Below, piece by piece: positions 1 through 9,714 of a stretch of 64,000 nt of DNA (positions are counted from its first letter, which is position 1; the number at the start of each line of letters is the position of its first letter). The position numbers and the translations under genes are program-made. The notes under the pieces are model-generated. The model was not told the DNA's origin. It saw nothing but the letters and a program-made list of their open reading frames with translations, and ran no database searches. The stretch is from Pedobacter alluvionis. GTDB taxonomy: Bacteria; Bacteroidota; Bacteroidia; Sphingobacteriales; Sphingobacteriaceae. The stretch lies in assembly GCF_003664035.1 (NCBI RefSeq), contig NZ_RCCK01000010.1, forward strand, positions 248,001 to 312,000, read 5' to 3'.

Positions 1-773
1 AGGTTGGGCAATATGGCCAGTTGCAGGAATGGATTGATGATATTGACGATCCAAACGATAACCACCGGCATGTATCTCATTTATATGGTTTATTCCCATC
101 CGCTCAGATATCGCCATACCAAACCCCTGAATTGTATTTAGCAGCCAAAAAGACGCTGGTCCAGCGTGGCGATGTTTCTACCGGATGGAGCATGGGATGG
201 AAAGTGAACTGGTGGGCAAAACTCCTGGATGGAAACCATGCATACAAGCTTATTCAGAACCAGTTAACGCCCGTAGGTGGAAACCGGGCTGGTGGCGGTA
301 CTTACAATAATCTTTTTGATGCACATCCGCCTTTTCAGATTGATGGTAATTTTGGATGCACTTCCGGTATCGCAGAGATGCTTATGCAATCAGATAATGG
401 CGCCATTCAACTTCTGCCTGCACTGCCCGATGTCTGGAAATCAAATGGACATGTTAGTGGTTTACGGGCAAAGGGAGGATTTGAGATTGTTAAACTGGAA
501 TGGGTAAATGGCATGATCACTAAACTGGTGATTAAATCGCACCTGGGCGGAAATTTACGGATCAGGGTGCCTAATGAATTAAATTTATCCAAACTTGAAG
601 CCAAAAATGCAATGGGTGAGAATCAAAATCCTTTTTTCTTCATGACAAAAACGCCAAAACCGATGGTCTCCAAACTGGCACCTGGCGGATCTGTTGATTT
701 ACCTGAAACTCAATTATATGATATTAAAACAGATGTAGGAAAAGTCTACACCCTGTATAAAAAAATAAAATGA
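1..773 (+). CDS. GH95 glycoside hydrolase, C-terminal part (alpha-L-fucosidase / alpha-L-galactosidase family)
   Basis: The reading frame is open from the left edge, so the N-terminal two thirds lie outside the window. The visible part begins in the GQxGQLQEW motif, followed by [18 protein letters not shown] and the FQIDGNFG loop; the Asp codon at 342-344 corresponds to the Asp that helps activate the catalytic water in characterised GH95 enzymes. The usual DGNFGGT is DGNFGCT here. Family members hydrolyse alpha-1,2-fucosides, and some members in Bacteroides xylan loci are alpha-L-galactosidases acting on corn-type xylan. Given the xylan setting, the galactosidase role is a reasonable inference. 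The stop overlaps the next start by four bases (ATGA), so the genes are translationally coupled. Confidence 0.93.
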   Translation, partial: VGQYGQLQEWIDDIDDPNDNHRHVSHLYGLFPSAQISPYQTPELYLAAKKTLVQRGDVSTGWSMGWKVNWWAKLLDGNHAYKLIQNQLTPVGGNRAGGGTYNNLFDAHPPFQIDGNFGCTSGIAEMLMQSDNGAIQLLPALPDVWKSNGHVSGLRAKGGFEIVKLEWVNGMITKLVIKSHLGGNLRIRVPNELNLSKLEAKNAMGENQNPFFFMTKTPKPMVSKLAPGGSVDLPETQLYDIKTDVGKVYTLYKKIK

Positions 774-3211
774 TTATAACACAATTTATGATTCGTAAAC
801 CAAAACTGAGCGCCGTAACGAGAAAGCATATTTTTTATCTTTTGGGTTTTATGATCAGCTGGACTGCCAATGCAAATGGCCAGGATAGATTATATGCCAA
901 TGAATTCCCTCTTCAGTCAATTCGTCTTTTAGATGGGCCTTTTAAACATGCCCAGGACCTGAATTTAAAAACACTGCTTGAATATGATGTCGACAGATTG
1001 TTGGCGCCTTACCTGAAGCAGGCTGGTCTGAAACCTAAAAAAAGTTCCTATGAAAACTGGGATGGTTTGGATGGCCATGTAGGAGGTCATTACCTTTCTG
1101 CACTTTCAACAACTTATGCCGCAACAGGAGATGGGGAATGTAAAAAAAGATTGGATTATATGATTAAAGAGCTCAAAGCTTGTCAGCTTGCAAATGCCGT
1201 AAATCATCCCGGCTGGGCGATTGGTTATGTTGGAGGCGTGCCTAACAGTGCTGAAATCTGGTCAACTTTCAAAACAGGTGATTTTAAAGCATTCGGTAAA
1301 GCCTGGGTTCCCTGGTATAACGTTCATAAAATGTTTGCAGGCCTGCGCGACGCCTGGCTGTATTCAGCTAATGAGGATGCTAAAAAGATGTTTATAGGTT
1401 TCTGTGACTGGAGTATTGAGATCACATCTAAATTATCTGACAAGCAAATGCAAAGCATGCTGGGTACCGAACAAGGTGGGATGAATGAGGTTCTTGCAGA
1501 TGCTTACCAGATTACCGGAAATAAAAAGTATTTGAATGCTGCTATGCGTTTTTCTCATCATCAGTTACTTGATCCAATGTCACACAGGGAAGATAACCTG
1601 AACAATAAACACGCAAATACCCAGGTGCCCAAAGCGATCGGTTTTCAGCGTATAGGCGAATTAAGTCATGCAGATAATTACAAGCAGGCCGGTCTCTTTT
1701 TTTGGGAAACGGTTTCCCATAACCGCACACTTGCTTTAGGAGGAAACAGCAGGAGAGAGTTTTTTCCAAGCCCGGCTTCTGCGCCTGATTTTATCAATGA
1801 TGTAGAAGGGCCGGAAAGCTGTAATACCTACAATATGTTAAAGCTTTCTGAAGGACTTTTCCGTGATCAGTCGTTTGGAAAATATATGGACTTTTATGAA
1901 AAAGCTTTGTTTAACCACATTTTGTCTGCCCAACATCCCGTTCACGGTGGCTATGTTTATTTTACACCTGCCCGGCCAAGGCATTATCGGGTATATTCTG
2001 CCCCAAACAAAGCCATGTGGTGTTGTGTAGGGAGTGGAATGGAGAATTATGGTAAGCTTGGGCAGGTAATTTATACCCACAGCAAAGATTCGCTTTTTCT
2101 AAACTTATTTATAGCCTCGCAGCTTGACTGGCAGAAAAAAGGTATTAAACTTGCACAAAAAACTTCTTTTCCTGATGCTGAAAAAACCAGAATCGAGATT
2201 GAAAAGGGAAATGCAGACTTTACTCTGATGGTAAGATATCCGGCATGGGTAAAATCAGGGGAGCTAAAAATACGCGTGAATAATAAAGAAGTAAAAAGCG
2301 ATGCAGATGCTTCATCCTATGTTGGAATAAAAAGAAGCTGGAAGAAAGGAGATATTGTGGAGATTGAATTGCCTATGCATACCAGCCTGGAGCAATTGCC
2401 AAACCTGCCGATTTACAGCGCAATCCTTCACGGGCCGATATTGCTTGCTGCGAAAACCGGAACTCAGGATTTGAAAGGACTTGTAGCCGATCAGAGCCGC
2501 TGGGGACATATTGCCAGTGGCGAAAAACTACCTGTAGATCAGGCGCCGATATTGATAGCAAACGGCGCTGAACAGGTGATCTCAAGTGTAGTACCTGAAA
2601 AAGGAAAGCCAATGGAATTCAGCTTTGCAAACCTCAAGATCATTAATCCTGCCAAGTTAGATCTGGAGCCATTTTATAAAATCCACGATTCCAGGTATAT
2701 GATGTATTGGATGACACTGAGCCAGGGCCAGTACAAGAACTATCTGGATTCCCTGCAGACTTTGGAAAAAGTAAAACTTTTACTTGAAAAAAGAACGGTA
2801 GATTTTGTGGCACCAGGAGAACAACAGCCAGAGGTTGATCACCAGTTGCTCCAAAGCGCTTCCCAAACCGGGACTTTTGCAGACCAGTTCTGGCGTTCAG
2901 CCAATAATGGTGGATATTTTAGCTATCTGCTTGAAACCAGAGGGGAAACCGACCTTAAAATTTCGCTTAAATATTGGGGCGCAGAATGGGGAAAGAAAGT
3001 TTTCGATATTTACATTGACGATAAAAAACTGCTGACCGTAGATAATTCAGAGAAATGGAATACTTCTGAATTCAAGACAGAGGAATACGCAATACCTCGC
3101 GAGTTGCTTTCAGGAAAGAAAAATATAAGGCTTCGGATTCAGACTTCGCAGGGAAATACATCGAGTGCAGTTTATTATATACGCCTGCTTAAAAATGTCG
3201 GTAATAAATAA
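770..3211 (+). CDS. GH127/GH146-type beta-L-arabinofuranosidase (DUF1680 core)
   Basis: This 813-residue protein has an N-terminal signal region (hydrophobic stretch around residues 20-36) and a DUF1680 (alpha/alpha)6 barrel starting near residue 45. Glu349, Cys351 and the Cys418-Cys419 pair match the Zn-binding Glu-Cys-Cys-Cys set of GH127 enzymes, in which one of the paired cysteines is the nucleophile. After the barrel come a DUF4986-like beta region (around residue 540-620) and a C-terminal beta-sandwich-like region, the layout common in GH146 and related Bacteroidota proteins. It probably removes L-arabinofuranose side chains in the periplasm; linkage cannot be told from sequence. It overlaps the GH95 gene by 4 nt and is 30 nt ahead of the GH97 gene. 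A second in-frame ATG at 788 is possible. Confidence 0.92.
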   Translation: MIITQFMIRKPKLSAVTRKHIFYLLGFMISWTANANGQDRLYANEFPLQSIRLLDGPFKHAQDLNLKTLLEYDVDRLLAPYLKQAGLKPKKSSYENWDGLDGHVGGHYLSALSTTYAATGDGECKKRLDYMIKELKACQLANAVNHPGWAIGYVGGVPNSAEIWSTFKTGDFKAFGKAWVPWYNVHKMFAGLRDAWLYSANEDAKKMFIGFCDWSIEITSKLSDKQMQSMLGTEQGGMNEVLADAYQITGNKKYLNAAMRFSHHQLLDPMSHREDNLNNKHANTQVPKAIGFQRIGELSHADNYKQAGLFFWETVSHNRTLALGGNSRREFFPSPASAPDFINDVEGPESCNTYNMLKLSEGLFRDQSFGKYMDFYEKALFNHILSAQHPVHGGYVYFTPARPRHYRVYSAPNKAMWCCVGSGMENYGKLGQVIYTHSKDSLFLNLFIASQLDWQKKGIKLAQKTSFPDAEKTRIEIEKGNADFTLMVRYPAWVKSGELKIRVNNKEVKSDADASSYVGIKRSWKKGDIVEIELPMHTSLEQLPNLPIYSAILHGPILLAAKTGTQDLKGLVADQSRWGHIASGEKLPVDQAPILIANGAEQVISSVVPEKGKPMEFSFANLKIINPAKLDLEPFYKIHDSRYMMYWMTLSQGQYKNYLDSLQTLEKVKLLLEKRTVDFVAPGEQQPEVDHQLLQSASQTGTFADQFWRSANNGGYFSYLLETRGETDLKISLKYWGAEWGKKVFDIYIDDKKLLTVDNSEKWNTSEFKTEEYAIPRELLSGKKNIRLRIQTSQGNTSSAVYYIRLLKNVGNK

Positions 3212-3241
3212 CCACTCCTCAAACAGAACATTTACTTCAAT

Positions 3242-5182
3242 ATGAAAATAACGAAAATATTAATTGGGCTCATTAGCCTGGTCATGTGCGCGAAGGCAAC
3301 TGTGGCACAAACAGACCAACAGCGTATATTTAGCCCTGATAAGAAACTGGAGCTGGTGTGTAGTCCGAAAAAATTAACCTATACAGTTTCCTACAATGGT
3401 AAGCAGGTACTCTCTGATTCAAAGCTGGGCCTTATCCGCGAGGATGACGATTTTTCAAAGGAGCTTACTTTAATCAAAATTTCAAAACCAGCGATGGTGA
3501 CCCAGGATTATACAATGGTCAATGCCAAAAAAAGTTCCATTTCCTACAAAGCCATCCAGACAACTTTTGAATTTAAAACCGATAAAGGGAACTGGATGAA
3601 TGTCATTTTTAATGTTTCTAACGATGGAGTAGCATTCAGGTACGAATTCCCTGAAAAGAATAAAGACTTAAAACGAATAACAAAAGAGTCGACCAGTTTC
3701 CGTTTTTTAGCTGGAACAAGGGCCTGGATGCAACCTAAAGCCGATGCGCAGACAGGTTTTGAACACACTAATCCATCTTATGAAGCTCATTATAATATGG
3801 ATATACCGGTGGGAACGCCATCAAGCAGTTCAAATGGTTGGGTGTACCCGGCTTTATTTAAATCAGGTCAGGTTTGGATGCTCCTCACCGAAGCAGATCT
3901 GGGACGGGGCTACTGCGGAACCTCACTGGCTCAAAACTCGGTTAATAATGAGTATTTGGTTAATTTCCCTCAGCCAGCCGAAGGTATTCCAGGTGCTGCT
4001 ATACTGCCTGAATCGGCTTTGCCCTGGAAAACGCCCTGGAGAATTATGGCTATTGGCGATTTGAAGACGATTTCTGAATCCACCCTGGGAACTGATCTTG
4101 CCCAGCCAGCTCTAGCAATGGATAAAGCGTTTATTCAGCCCGGAAAGGCCGCATGGAGTTGGGTGCTTGAAAAAGATGCCGCAACAATCTATCCCGTGCA
4201 GAAAAAATATGTTGATTATGCGGCCAGCATGAACTGGCAATACAGTTTAATTGATGCTAACTGGGATGAAACGATTGGGTATGACTCTATTGCTGTGCTT
4301 GCCAAATATGCAAAGGAAAAACATGTTGGACTGCTCCTTTGGTACAATTCTGCCGGAAACTGGAATACGGTAAAATTTACGCCAAGAGATAAACTGTTAA
4401 CTCATCAAAGCAGGGTTCAGGAATTTGCCCGTTTAAAAGAAATGGGGATAAAAGGCGTAAAAATAGATTTTTTTGCCGGGGATGGACTATCGATGATCAA
4501 TTATTATCGGGATATTTTGGAAGACGCCGCCAGTTACCAATTACTGGTTAATTTTCACGGTGCCACCCTGCCAAGGGGATTACAAAGAACCTATCCTAAT
4601 TTGATGACTACTGAGGCTGTATTTGGCTACGAAATGATTTCTTTTGGACAGGATGCAGCAAATAAGGCTCCTTCACATTCCGTGATGAGTGCAATGGTGC
4701 GAAATGTATTCGATCCAATGGATTTTACGCCAATGGTATTGTATAAAATTCCTGGAGTAAAACGGGTGACTACGTCCGCTTTTGAACTGGCCACTTCCGT
4801 GGTTTTCCTTTCCGGTATCCAGCATTTTGCAGAAACACCTTCCGGTATGTCTCATGTTCCGGATTTTGTAAAAACCTTCCTAATGGAATTGCCAAACAAC
4901 TGGGATGATACCCGGTTTATTGACGGTTACCCCGGTCAATTTTATATCGTAGCCAGAAGAAGCGGCAAAAAATGGTATGTTTCTGGTATTAATGGCGAAA
5001 ATAAACAAAGAGACTTATCGCTTAATTTAGCTTTCCTGGCGAATAAAAAAGCGAAGTTGATTTTTTCAGAAGGATCTGATGAGGTTAATTTAAAATCTAA
5101 GGAAATAACATTAGGTCACGATGGGAAATTGGGTTTAAGCTTAAAAGGAAATGATGGTTTTGTACTGGTTTTTGAAGATTAA
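3242..5182 (+). CDS. GH97 glycoside hydrolase, probably retaining (alpha-galactosidase-like)
   Basis: This 646-residue protein has a signal peptide ending near AQ (residue 23), the N-terminal beta-supersandwich of GH97, a TIM barrel from about residue 290, and a short C-terminal beta domain. The VKIDFF motif puts an Asp at residue 409 and the TTEAVFGYE motif a Glu at 458. An Asp in the first position is the nucleophile of the retaining branch (as in BtGal97a); SusB-type inverting alpha-glucosidases use Glu residues elsewhere. Family members of this branch cleave alpha-galactosides or beta-L-arabinopyranosides. In a xylan locus it likely removes a terminal galactose or arabinopyranose. It is the last gene of the GH95-GH127/146-GH97 operon and is followed by a long repeat-filled gap. 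Confidence 0.92.
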   Translation: MKITKILIGLISLVMCAKATVAQTDQQRIFSPDKKLELVCSPKKLTYTVSYNGKQVLSDSKLGLIREDDDFSKELTLIKISKPAMVTQDYTMVNAKKSSISYKAIQTTFEFKTDKGNWMNVIFNVSNDGVAFRYEFPEKNKDLKRITKESTSFRFLAGTRAWMQPKADAQTGFEHTNPSYEAHYNMDIPVGTPSSSSNGWVYPALFKSGQVWMLLTEADLGRGYCGTSLAQNSVNNEYLVNFPQPAEGIPGAAILPESALPWKTPWRIMAIGDLKTISESTLGTDLAQPALAMDKAFIQPGKAAWSWVLEKDAATIYPVQKKYVDYAASMNWQYSLIDANWDETIGYDSIAVLAKYAKEKHVGLLLWYNSAGNWNTVKFTPRDKLLTHQSRVQEFARLKEMGIKGVKIDFFAGDGLSMINYYRDILEDAASYQLLVNFHGATLPRGLQRTYPNLMTTEAVFGYEMISFGQDAANKAPSHSVMSAMVRNVFDPMDFTPMVLYKIPGVKRVTTSAFELATSVVFLSGIQHFAETPSGMSHVPDFVKTFLMELPNNWDDTRFIDGYPGQFYIVARRSGKKWYVSGINGENKQRDLSLNLAFLANKKAKLIFSEGSDEVNLKSKEITLGHDGKLGLSLKGNDGFVLVFED

Positions 5183-5959
5183 TTAGCTACTGGAAACTTA
5201 TTATCGTCATTGCGAGAAGGCTTTTTCAGCCGACAGCCTGCCCCGATTTTCGGGGAAGCAATCTTAATGCTAGCGATAGTAAGATTGCTTCGTCTATTAT
5301 AATGATATCTATGTAAGTATTGATTATCAGTGTTTTTTTGTGGACCTCATCCATGAGTCCTGATGGTTACTCGCAAGACGATGCGGTGAAGAAAAGATTA
5401 ACCACCAAGACACAAAGAGCACCAAAATATAAGGCACACAATGCCTTATATGCTCTTATATTTCTTATATGGTGAAAAACTATAATAAAAGTAAGACCCT
5501 GAAACAAGTTCAGGGTGACGGATCTTGGGAATGATCGTCATTGCGAGAAGGCTTTTTCAGCCGACAGCCTGCCCCGATTTTCGGGGAAGCAATCTTTATC
5601 GTGAGGTTTGAGCGTAAAAGATTGCTTTGTCCTTCCTCCTCGCATCCGATGGCTATAGGATGACGATTTTTCTATTTGAATAATGGTAGAGGTTAGAATT
5701 TTTCAAATACGTCGGAGGATTGATGACAGATATACAAGGGTCGTCATCTCGACCGGAGCAACGCGAAGTGGAGAGATCTATCGAAACAGATTTAGCTTCG
5801 CTGAGCCTTCGGGTTCTCGACTGCGTTGCACTCCGCTCGAAATGACGGTAACAGGAGAGAATTTTTATTTGTAGATTAATTACTGTTATTTATATTGATT
5901 TATACCATAAATTATCCCTCAGGATAACATTCTTTATTATGGTACAGACGCTATATTCT
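5183..5959. repeat. Intergenic region packed with REP-like palindromes and a 61-bp perfect duplication
   Basis: No gene is credible here. Positions 5205-5265 and 5536-5596 are identical over 61 bp; each begins CGTCATTGCGAGAAGG and contains the small hairpin CCCCGATTTTCGGGG. Between them lies the hairpin CCCTGAAACAAGTTCAGGG (around 5499-5517). A third element at 5742-5848 starts CGTCATCTCGACCGGAG, ends CTCCGCTCGAAATGACGG, and is related in inverted orientation to 42850-42933. These GTCAT...ATGAC units resemble REP-like sequences scattered in Bacteroidota genomes. The region separates convergent operons (GH97 rightward, GH67 leftward), where such units often collect. Confidence 0.85.
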
Positions 5960-8014
5960 CTAATTGTAATCCCTGCTTTTAGTTAATTCTTTAAGCGATT
6001 GAAGATCATGTACAGGGCGCTCAATATCAAATGGAATCTCCCTTTTACTAAACTGTTGGAAATACAGCAGACAGGCGTCTTTCCATATTTGTGCATCTCT
6101 CGACTGGGTTCTAAGTTTCGACTGTACTTCCTGAAACCGTTCCTTGTCTATTGCGCCGTCCATTCTATCCCAGTCTTTTTGAAAAGACCTTACTTTATTA
6201 ACACCGCGATCATAACGCAGACAGAGCTCTGTCCATAAATCATTTCCACTTTTTAAACGGTAAGACCAGGGAACGTGATGAAACCAAAGAAGGTAAATTT
6301 CAGGACAGGTTGAAAGGCTATTTAACTTTGAGCTCAATGGCTCGTGGTATTGGTCAACCGCATCACTTCCGTTACGGGTTCTGTCAAAACCAATTCCCTG
6401 CTCATCAGCTTTATGGTAATAAACAGATGTCCAGTCTGCACGGATTTTATCATTAGAAAACCATGGCGCAGGTCCGTAATGATGACCTTCCGCAAAAATA
6501 TGGTGTAAACCTAGTGGCATCATATAATCAACGGCTGCCTCCCTGCTTTCCATCATTATCCCCTGAACAGTTTTAGCAAATTTAGCGTCGGTTTTTTTTT
6601 CTTTTGAATCGAGAAAGGTCTGTTTAATCCATTCTGCGGCGATTACTTTACTTTCAAGTTTATTATTCCATGCAAGTCTTCCAAATGCATACCAGTTGGC
6701 TTGTGCAAAGGTGTGTCCGGTCCAGTTTACATCATTACCAATGTTAGCCACTCCAGCAATGGCGGTAAAATCAGTTTTGCTTAGTGAGCCATCGGTGCAG
6801 GCGGCAACAGTGCTGCCCTTCCCATTTTTAAAAGTATCATTATTTAAACACTCTTCCCATAAGGTAGAAAGGAAAACAAGTTGCTTTGAGCCACCCAGGT
6901 ACTCCTGGGTAATTTGAAATTCAGGCATAACGGGCGTTTTTGTCATTCCTCCAAATAAGGGACTGAAAGGTTCTCTCGGCTGGAAATCGAGTGGGCCATT
7001 TTTTACCTGTAAAATTACATTTTTCCTGAACGCTCCATCCAGCGGTAAAAATTCTTTATAAGCTTGTTTGGTTCTGTCCTCAGGAGATGGATTGTAAACA
7101 AAGGCACGCCACATCACAATCCCTCCGAAAGGTTCCAGCGCATCCGCCATCATATTGGCACCATCAACATGGGTTCTGCCATAATCCTGTGGTCCTGGTT
7201 GTCCTTCGCTGTTGGCCTTCACCAGAAATCCACCGAAGTCTGGTATAAGGGCATAAATTTCTTTTACTTTATCCTTCCACCATTGTTGAACCTGAGGATC
7301 TAATGGATCTGCCTTTTTTAATTTGCCTATAAGCACAGGCGAAGAAAAATTGACTGATAGATAAGTTTTTATCCCGTAAGGGCGTAAACGCTCAGCAATC
7401 GCACGTACTTTCTCTAAATAAGGTTTAGAGAGAATTTTGGCGGATGCATTGACATTATTTAAAACAGAACCATTAATGCCGATAGATGCATTTGCCCTTG
7501 CATAAGCTGTCCATTTCTCTTTATCCTGCTCTGTAATACTTAGTCCGTTTTCTTTTTCTCCCCAGAATATTGAACGACCAGCATAACCTCTTTCGATGCT
7601 GCCGTCAAGGTTATCCCAATGGTTCAGGATTCTTCTGGAATAGGAAGGGTTTGAAACGAACCTTCTGGCAGGGCTGCCAAGATATTGACTTCTGAGCAGC
7701 TCGTAAGCGCCGTACAATAAACCTAGTTCTGTTCTGGCACTTATTGCGGATTCTTCCAGCTGAAATCCATCACCTTTAATTGCCGGATTGTCGCTAATCC
7801 TGAGGTTTAGAACCATGTCCGGTTTTCCGTGCCAGCCTCTTTTAAGCTCAGCAATCGCGAGGTCTACCACAGGCGAGTGACCAGGACCGGAAACGGTGAC
7901 TTTAATATTGGAATTGCCTCTCAGCCACAGGGCTTGACCATCTTCTGCTTTCAATAGCGTTGCTTGTGTTAACATCAGCAATGCAACAATAATCATCCTT
8001 TTAATATATGCCAT
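5960..8014 (-). CDS. aguA: GH67 alpha-glucuronidase
   Basis: This 684-residue protein carries a signal peptide ending near KAED (residue 25). It removes (4-O-methyl-)glucuronic acid from the terminal non-reducing xylose of xylo-oligosaccharides and acts in the periplasm in Bacteroidota. Strong family motifs are RRILNHWDNLDG (about 127-138), FLVKANSEGQPGP with Glu270, and KNGPLDFQPREPFSPLFGG with Asp343, plus Glu371; the spacing of 270, 343 and 371 equals that of the catalytic acid and two bases in Cellvibrio GlcA67A. Length is normal. It is the last gene of a leftward cluster GH3-GH43-GH67, although 273 bases separate it from GH43. It complements the GH115 enzyme further right, which acts on internal decorations. 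Confidence 0.96.
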   Translation of the reverse strand: MAYIKRMIIVALLMLTQATLLKAEDGQALWLRGNSNIKVTVSGPGHSPVVDLAIAELKRGWHGKPDMVLNLRISDNPAIKGDGFQLEESAISARTELGLLYGAYELLRSQYLGSPARRFVSNPSYSRRILNHWDNLDGSIERGYAGRSIFWGEKENGLSITEQDKEKWTAYARANASIGINGSVLNNVNASAKILSKPYLEKVRAIAERLRPYGIKTYLSVNFSSPVLIGKLKKADPLDPQVQQWWKDKVKEIYALIPDFGGFLVKANSEGQPGPQDYGRTHVDGANMMADALEPFGGIVMWRAFVYNPSPEDRTKQAYKEFLPLDGAFRKNVILQVKNGPLDFQPREPFSPLFGGMTKTPVMPEFQITQEYLGGSKQLVFLSTLWEECLNNDTFKNGKGSTVAACTDGSLSKTDFTAIAGVANIGNDVNWTGHTFAQANWYAFGRLAWNNKLESKVIAAEWIKQTFLDSKEKKTDAKFAKTVQGIMMESREAAVDYMMPLGLHHIFAEGHHYGPAPWFSNDKIRADWTSVYYHKADEQGIGFDRTRNGSDAVDQYHEPLSSKLNSLSTCPEIYLLWFHHVPWSYRLKSGNDLWTELCLRYDRGVNKVRSFQKDWDRMDGAIDKERFQEVQSKLRTQSRDAQIWKDACLLYFQQFSKREIPFDIERPVHDLQSLKELTKSRDYN

Positions 8015-8287
8015 TTTTCTTTCTATCTAATGCTTTAAAGTATTTGATCCAATATTTCGGGTTGTTCCTTCCGAACCTTCGTGTTATTCATACAAACCCC
8101 GGTTCGATTATTAATATTTCTTTAAAGGTCTATTACAGACATTTCGTTCATAGCTGTTACCCTGACCTGTAGCGCAGCGGAAAGCTACGCAGTAAATTTA
8201 TTTCATGGTCTATTTAGCATTAAAGATGCTGAAATAAATTCAGCATGACGATCGAGCTAGTTTCACAGGCTTAAAATGCATGGATGT
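8015..8287. repeat. GH43-GH67 spacer with small palindromes
   Basis: The 273-base spacer holds short hairpins, including GCTGAAATAAATTCAGC followed by ATGACGA (about 8231-8253) and GTAGC...GCTAC around 8167-8192. The first is the same kind of GTCAT-terminated palindrome seen at 5499 and 42850. Such elements could stabilise or attenuate the GH3-GH43 transcript before GH67; that is an inference. Confidence 0.5.
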
Positions 8288-9667
8288 TTATCGTTGCTGA
8301 AAACTCCACCAGTCTATATCTAAAGACGCAGATGGGTTTGGGCTGGTTACCAAAAGATAAATATCAATTTTGCCTTTTACCTCCCCGGTTTTCACCGATA
8401 AAGTTTGTAAGCCACTTTCGTCTTTTTTCGAAGATACCATTTTTGCGATTTGCTTTCCTGTTATACTTCCTATGCGCACTTCCAGACTTGAGCCTGAAGA
8501 AAGTCCGCTTAATCTGGCACTAAAGGATTTAGGCCCTTTTTTTCCGAAGTCCACACCCTGAATTTTAATCCAGGCGTTATTCTTTAATCCGGTAACCAGC
8601 ATTCCGCCATCGTCATTGTTTTTAGTCGCAACCCCGTTTTGATCCTGCAACATTTCAGCCTGGTTGCGTTCATAAGGATTTACTGCGCCAATTTGTGTTA
8701 CGCCGTTTTCGGTATAGATCACCTGGGCGATTGTACCGTCGGCATTATAATTCAATTCTTCTATGGCCAGGTTTCGTTTATAAACCGGAGGAATACCTTT
8801 TTTAATAGCCACAACTCTGTTGTGATAGGCATGGTACCATTTTCCTTTAAATTCGAATATGCCATGGTGATTATTGTTGTTGTTTTTAGGTGGTTGTGCA
8901 CCGATAATGCCTTTGTAAACAAATCCGGTTGTTGGACTTTTACTCATCATATAATCAATCCTCATCTCTGCTTTCGGGTTTGAGGAATAGGAGAAATAAT
9001 AATTTCCATTCCGTTTGTGCATCCATGAAGCTTCAAAAAAGGAAGGTACATGAAAAGAAGTTGCCTGACCATTTATGCTAATCATATCTTCATTAAGTTT
9101 AATTACCCGCATATTATCATCACCATTGCCTCCAAAATATAAATAGGCTTGGCCATCGTCATCTAAAAAGGCCATAGGATCAAACAACCACATATTTTTT
9201 GCAGGCTGTACACCAGGAGTTTCATTATCAATTAACTTTTTGCCTAATGGATCTTTAAACGGTCCGGTGGGAGAGGAGGATGTAGCTACACCAATCCCAG
9301 ATCCGCCATTACCGAAATAAAGATAAATTTTTCCATTTCTGGCAATAACTGAGGGTGCCCAGGTTCTATTGGCCCAGGTTACGTCTCTTGGCGCCTCAAA
9401 CACCACACCATGATCTGTCCAGTTTTTCATATCGCTACTTGAAATACAAACAATGGATTTCATTTTATAGCCACTATTTTTATCATCCGAATTGTCATCA
9501 TCGTTCGATGCATATAAGTAAACCCTTCCGTTATAAACCAGTGTAGCAGGATCTGCCAGGTGCCGGTGGCTGGCAATATGATCATCGGCAAAGGAATTTT
9601 TTGCCAATGTGAATAACAAACAAAACAGGACTGAGAGTTTAAAATATTTTTGGTTTAGTTTTTTCAT
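8288..9667 (-). CDS. GH43 beta-xylosidase/alpha-L-arabinofuranosidase with C-terminal CBM6-like domain
   Basis: This 459-residue protein has a signal peptide (about 1-27). The five-bladed GH43 propeller covers about residues 30-315. Catalytic residues are visible: Asp39 in HLADPATLV (base), Asp163 in WLFDPMAF (pKa modulator) and Glu212 in FFEASWMHK (acid). Residues about 330-459 look like a CBM6-type beta-sandwich (motifs SFSARLSGLSSGSSLEVRIG and a closing DIDWWSFQ), which normally binds xylan chains. The enzyme would release xylose or arabinose from xylo-oligosaccharides; the exact subfamily and specificity are not certain. It lies 47 bases downstream of the GH3 gene in the same direction and is very likely co-transcribed. 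Confidence 0.92.
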   Translation of the reverse strand: MKKLNQKYFKLSVLFCLLFTLAKNSFADDHIASHRHLADPATLVYNGRVYLYASNDDDNSDDKNSGYKMKSIVCISSSDMKNWTDHGVVFEAPRDVTWANRTWAPSVIARNGKIYLYFGNGGSGIGVATSSSPTGPFKDPLGKKLIDNETPGVQPAKNMWLFDPMAFLDDDGQAYLYFGGNGDDNMRVIKLNEDMISINGQATSFHVPSFFEASWMHKRNGNYYFSYSSNPKAEMRIDYMMSKSPTTGFVYKGIIGAQPPKNNNNNHHGIFEFKGKWYHAYHNRVVAIKKGIPPVYKRNLAIEELNYNADGTIAQVIYTENGVTQIGAVNPYERNQAEMLQDQNGVATKNNDDGGMLVTGLKNNAWIKIQGVDFGKKGPKSFSARLSGLSSGSSLEVRIGSITGKQIAKMVSSKKDESGLQTLSVKTGEVKGKIDIYLLVTSPNPSASLDIDWWSFQQR

Positions 9668-9714
9668 TAAAGTTGTTTCTAAGGTGTTGTCGATTATTTA
9701 TCGCGGCAATTAAG

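Noticed and set aside
5205-5848. CRISPR array
   Set aside because: Repeats are few, palindromic, unequal and irregularly spaced, and no cas genes are in the window.
5683-5874. 63-codon frame in the GH97-GH67 gap
   Set aside because: It runs through the REP-like palindromes, so its sequence is explained by the repeat.
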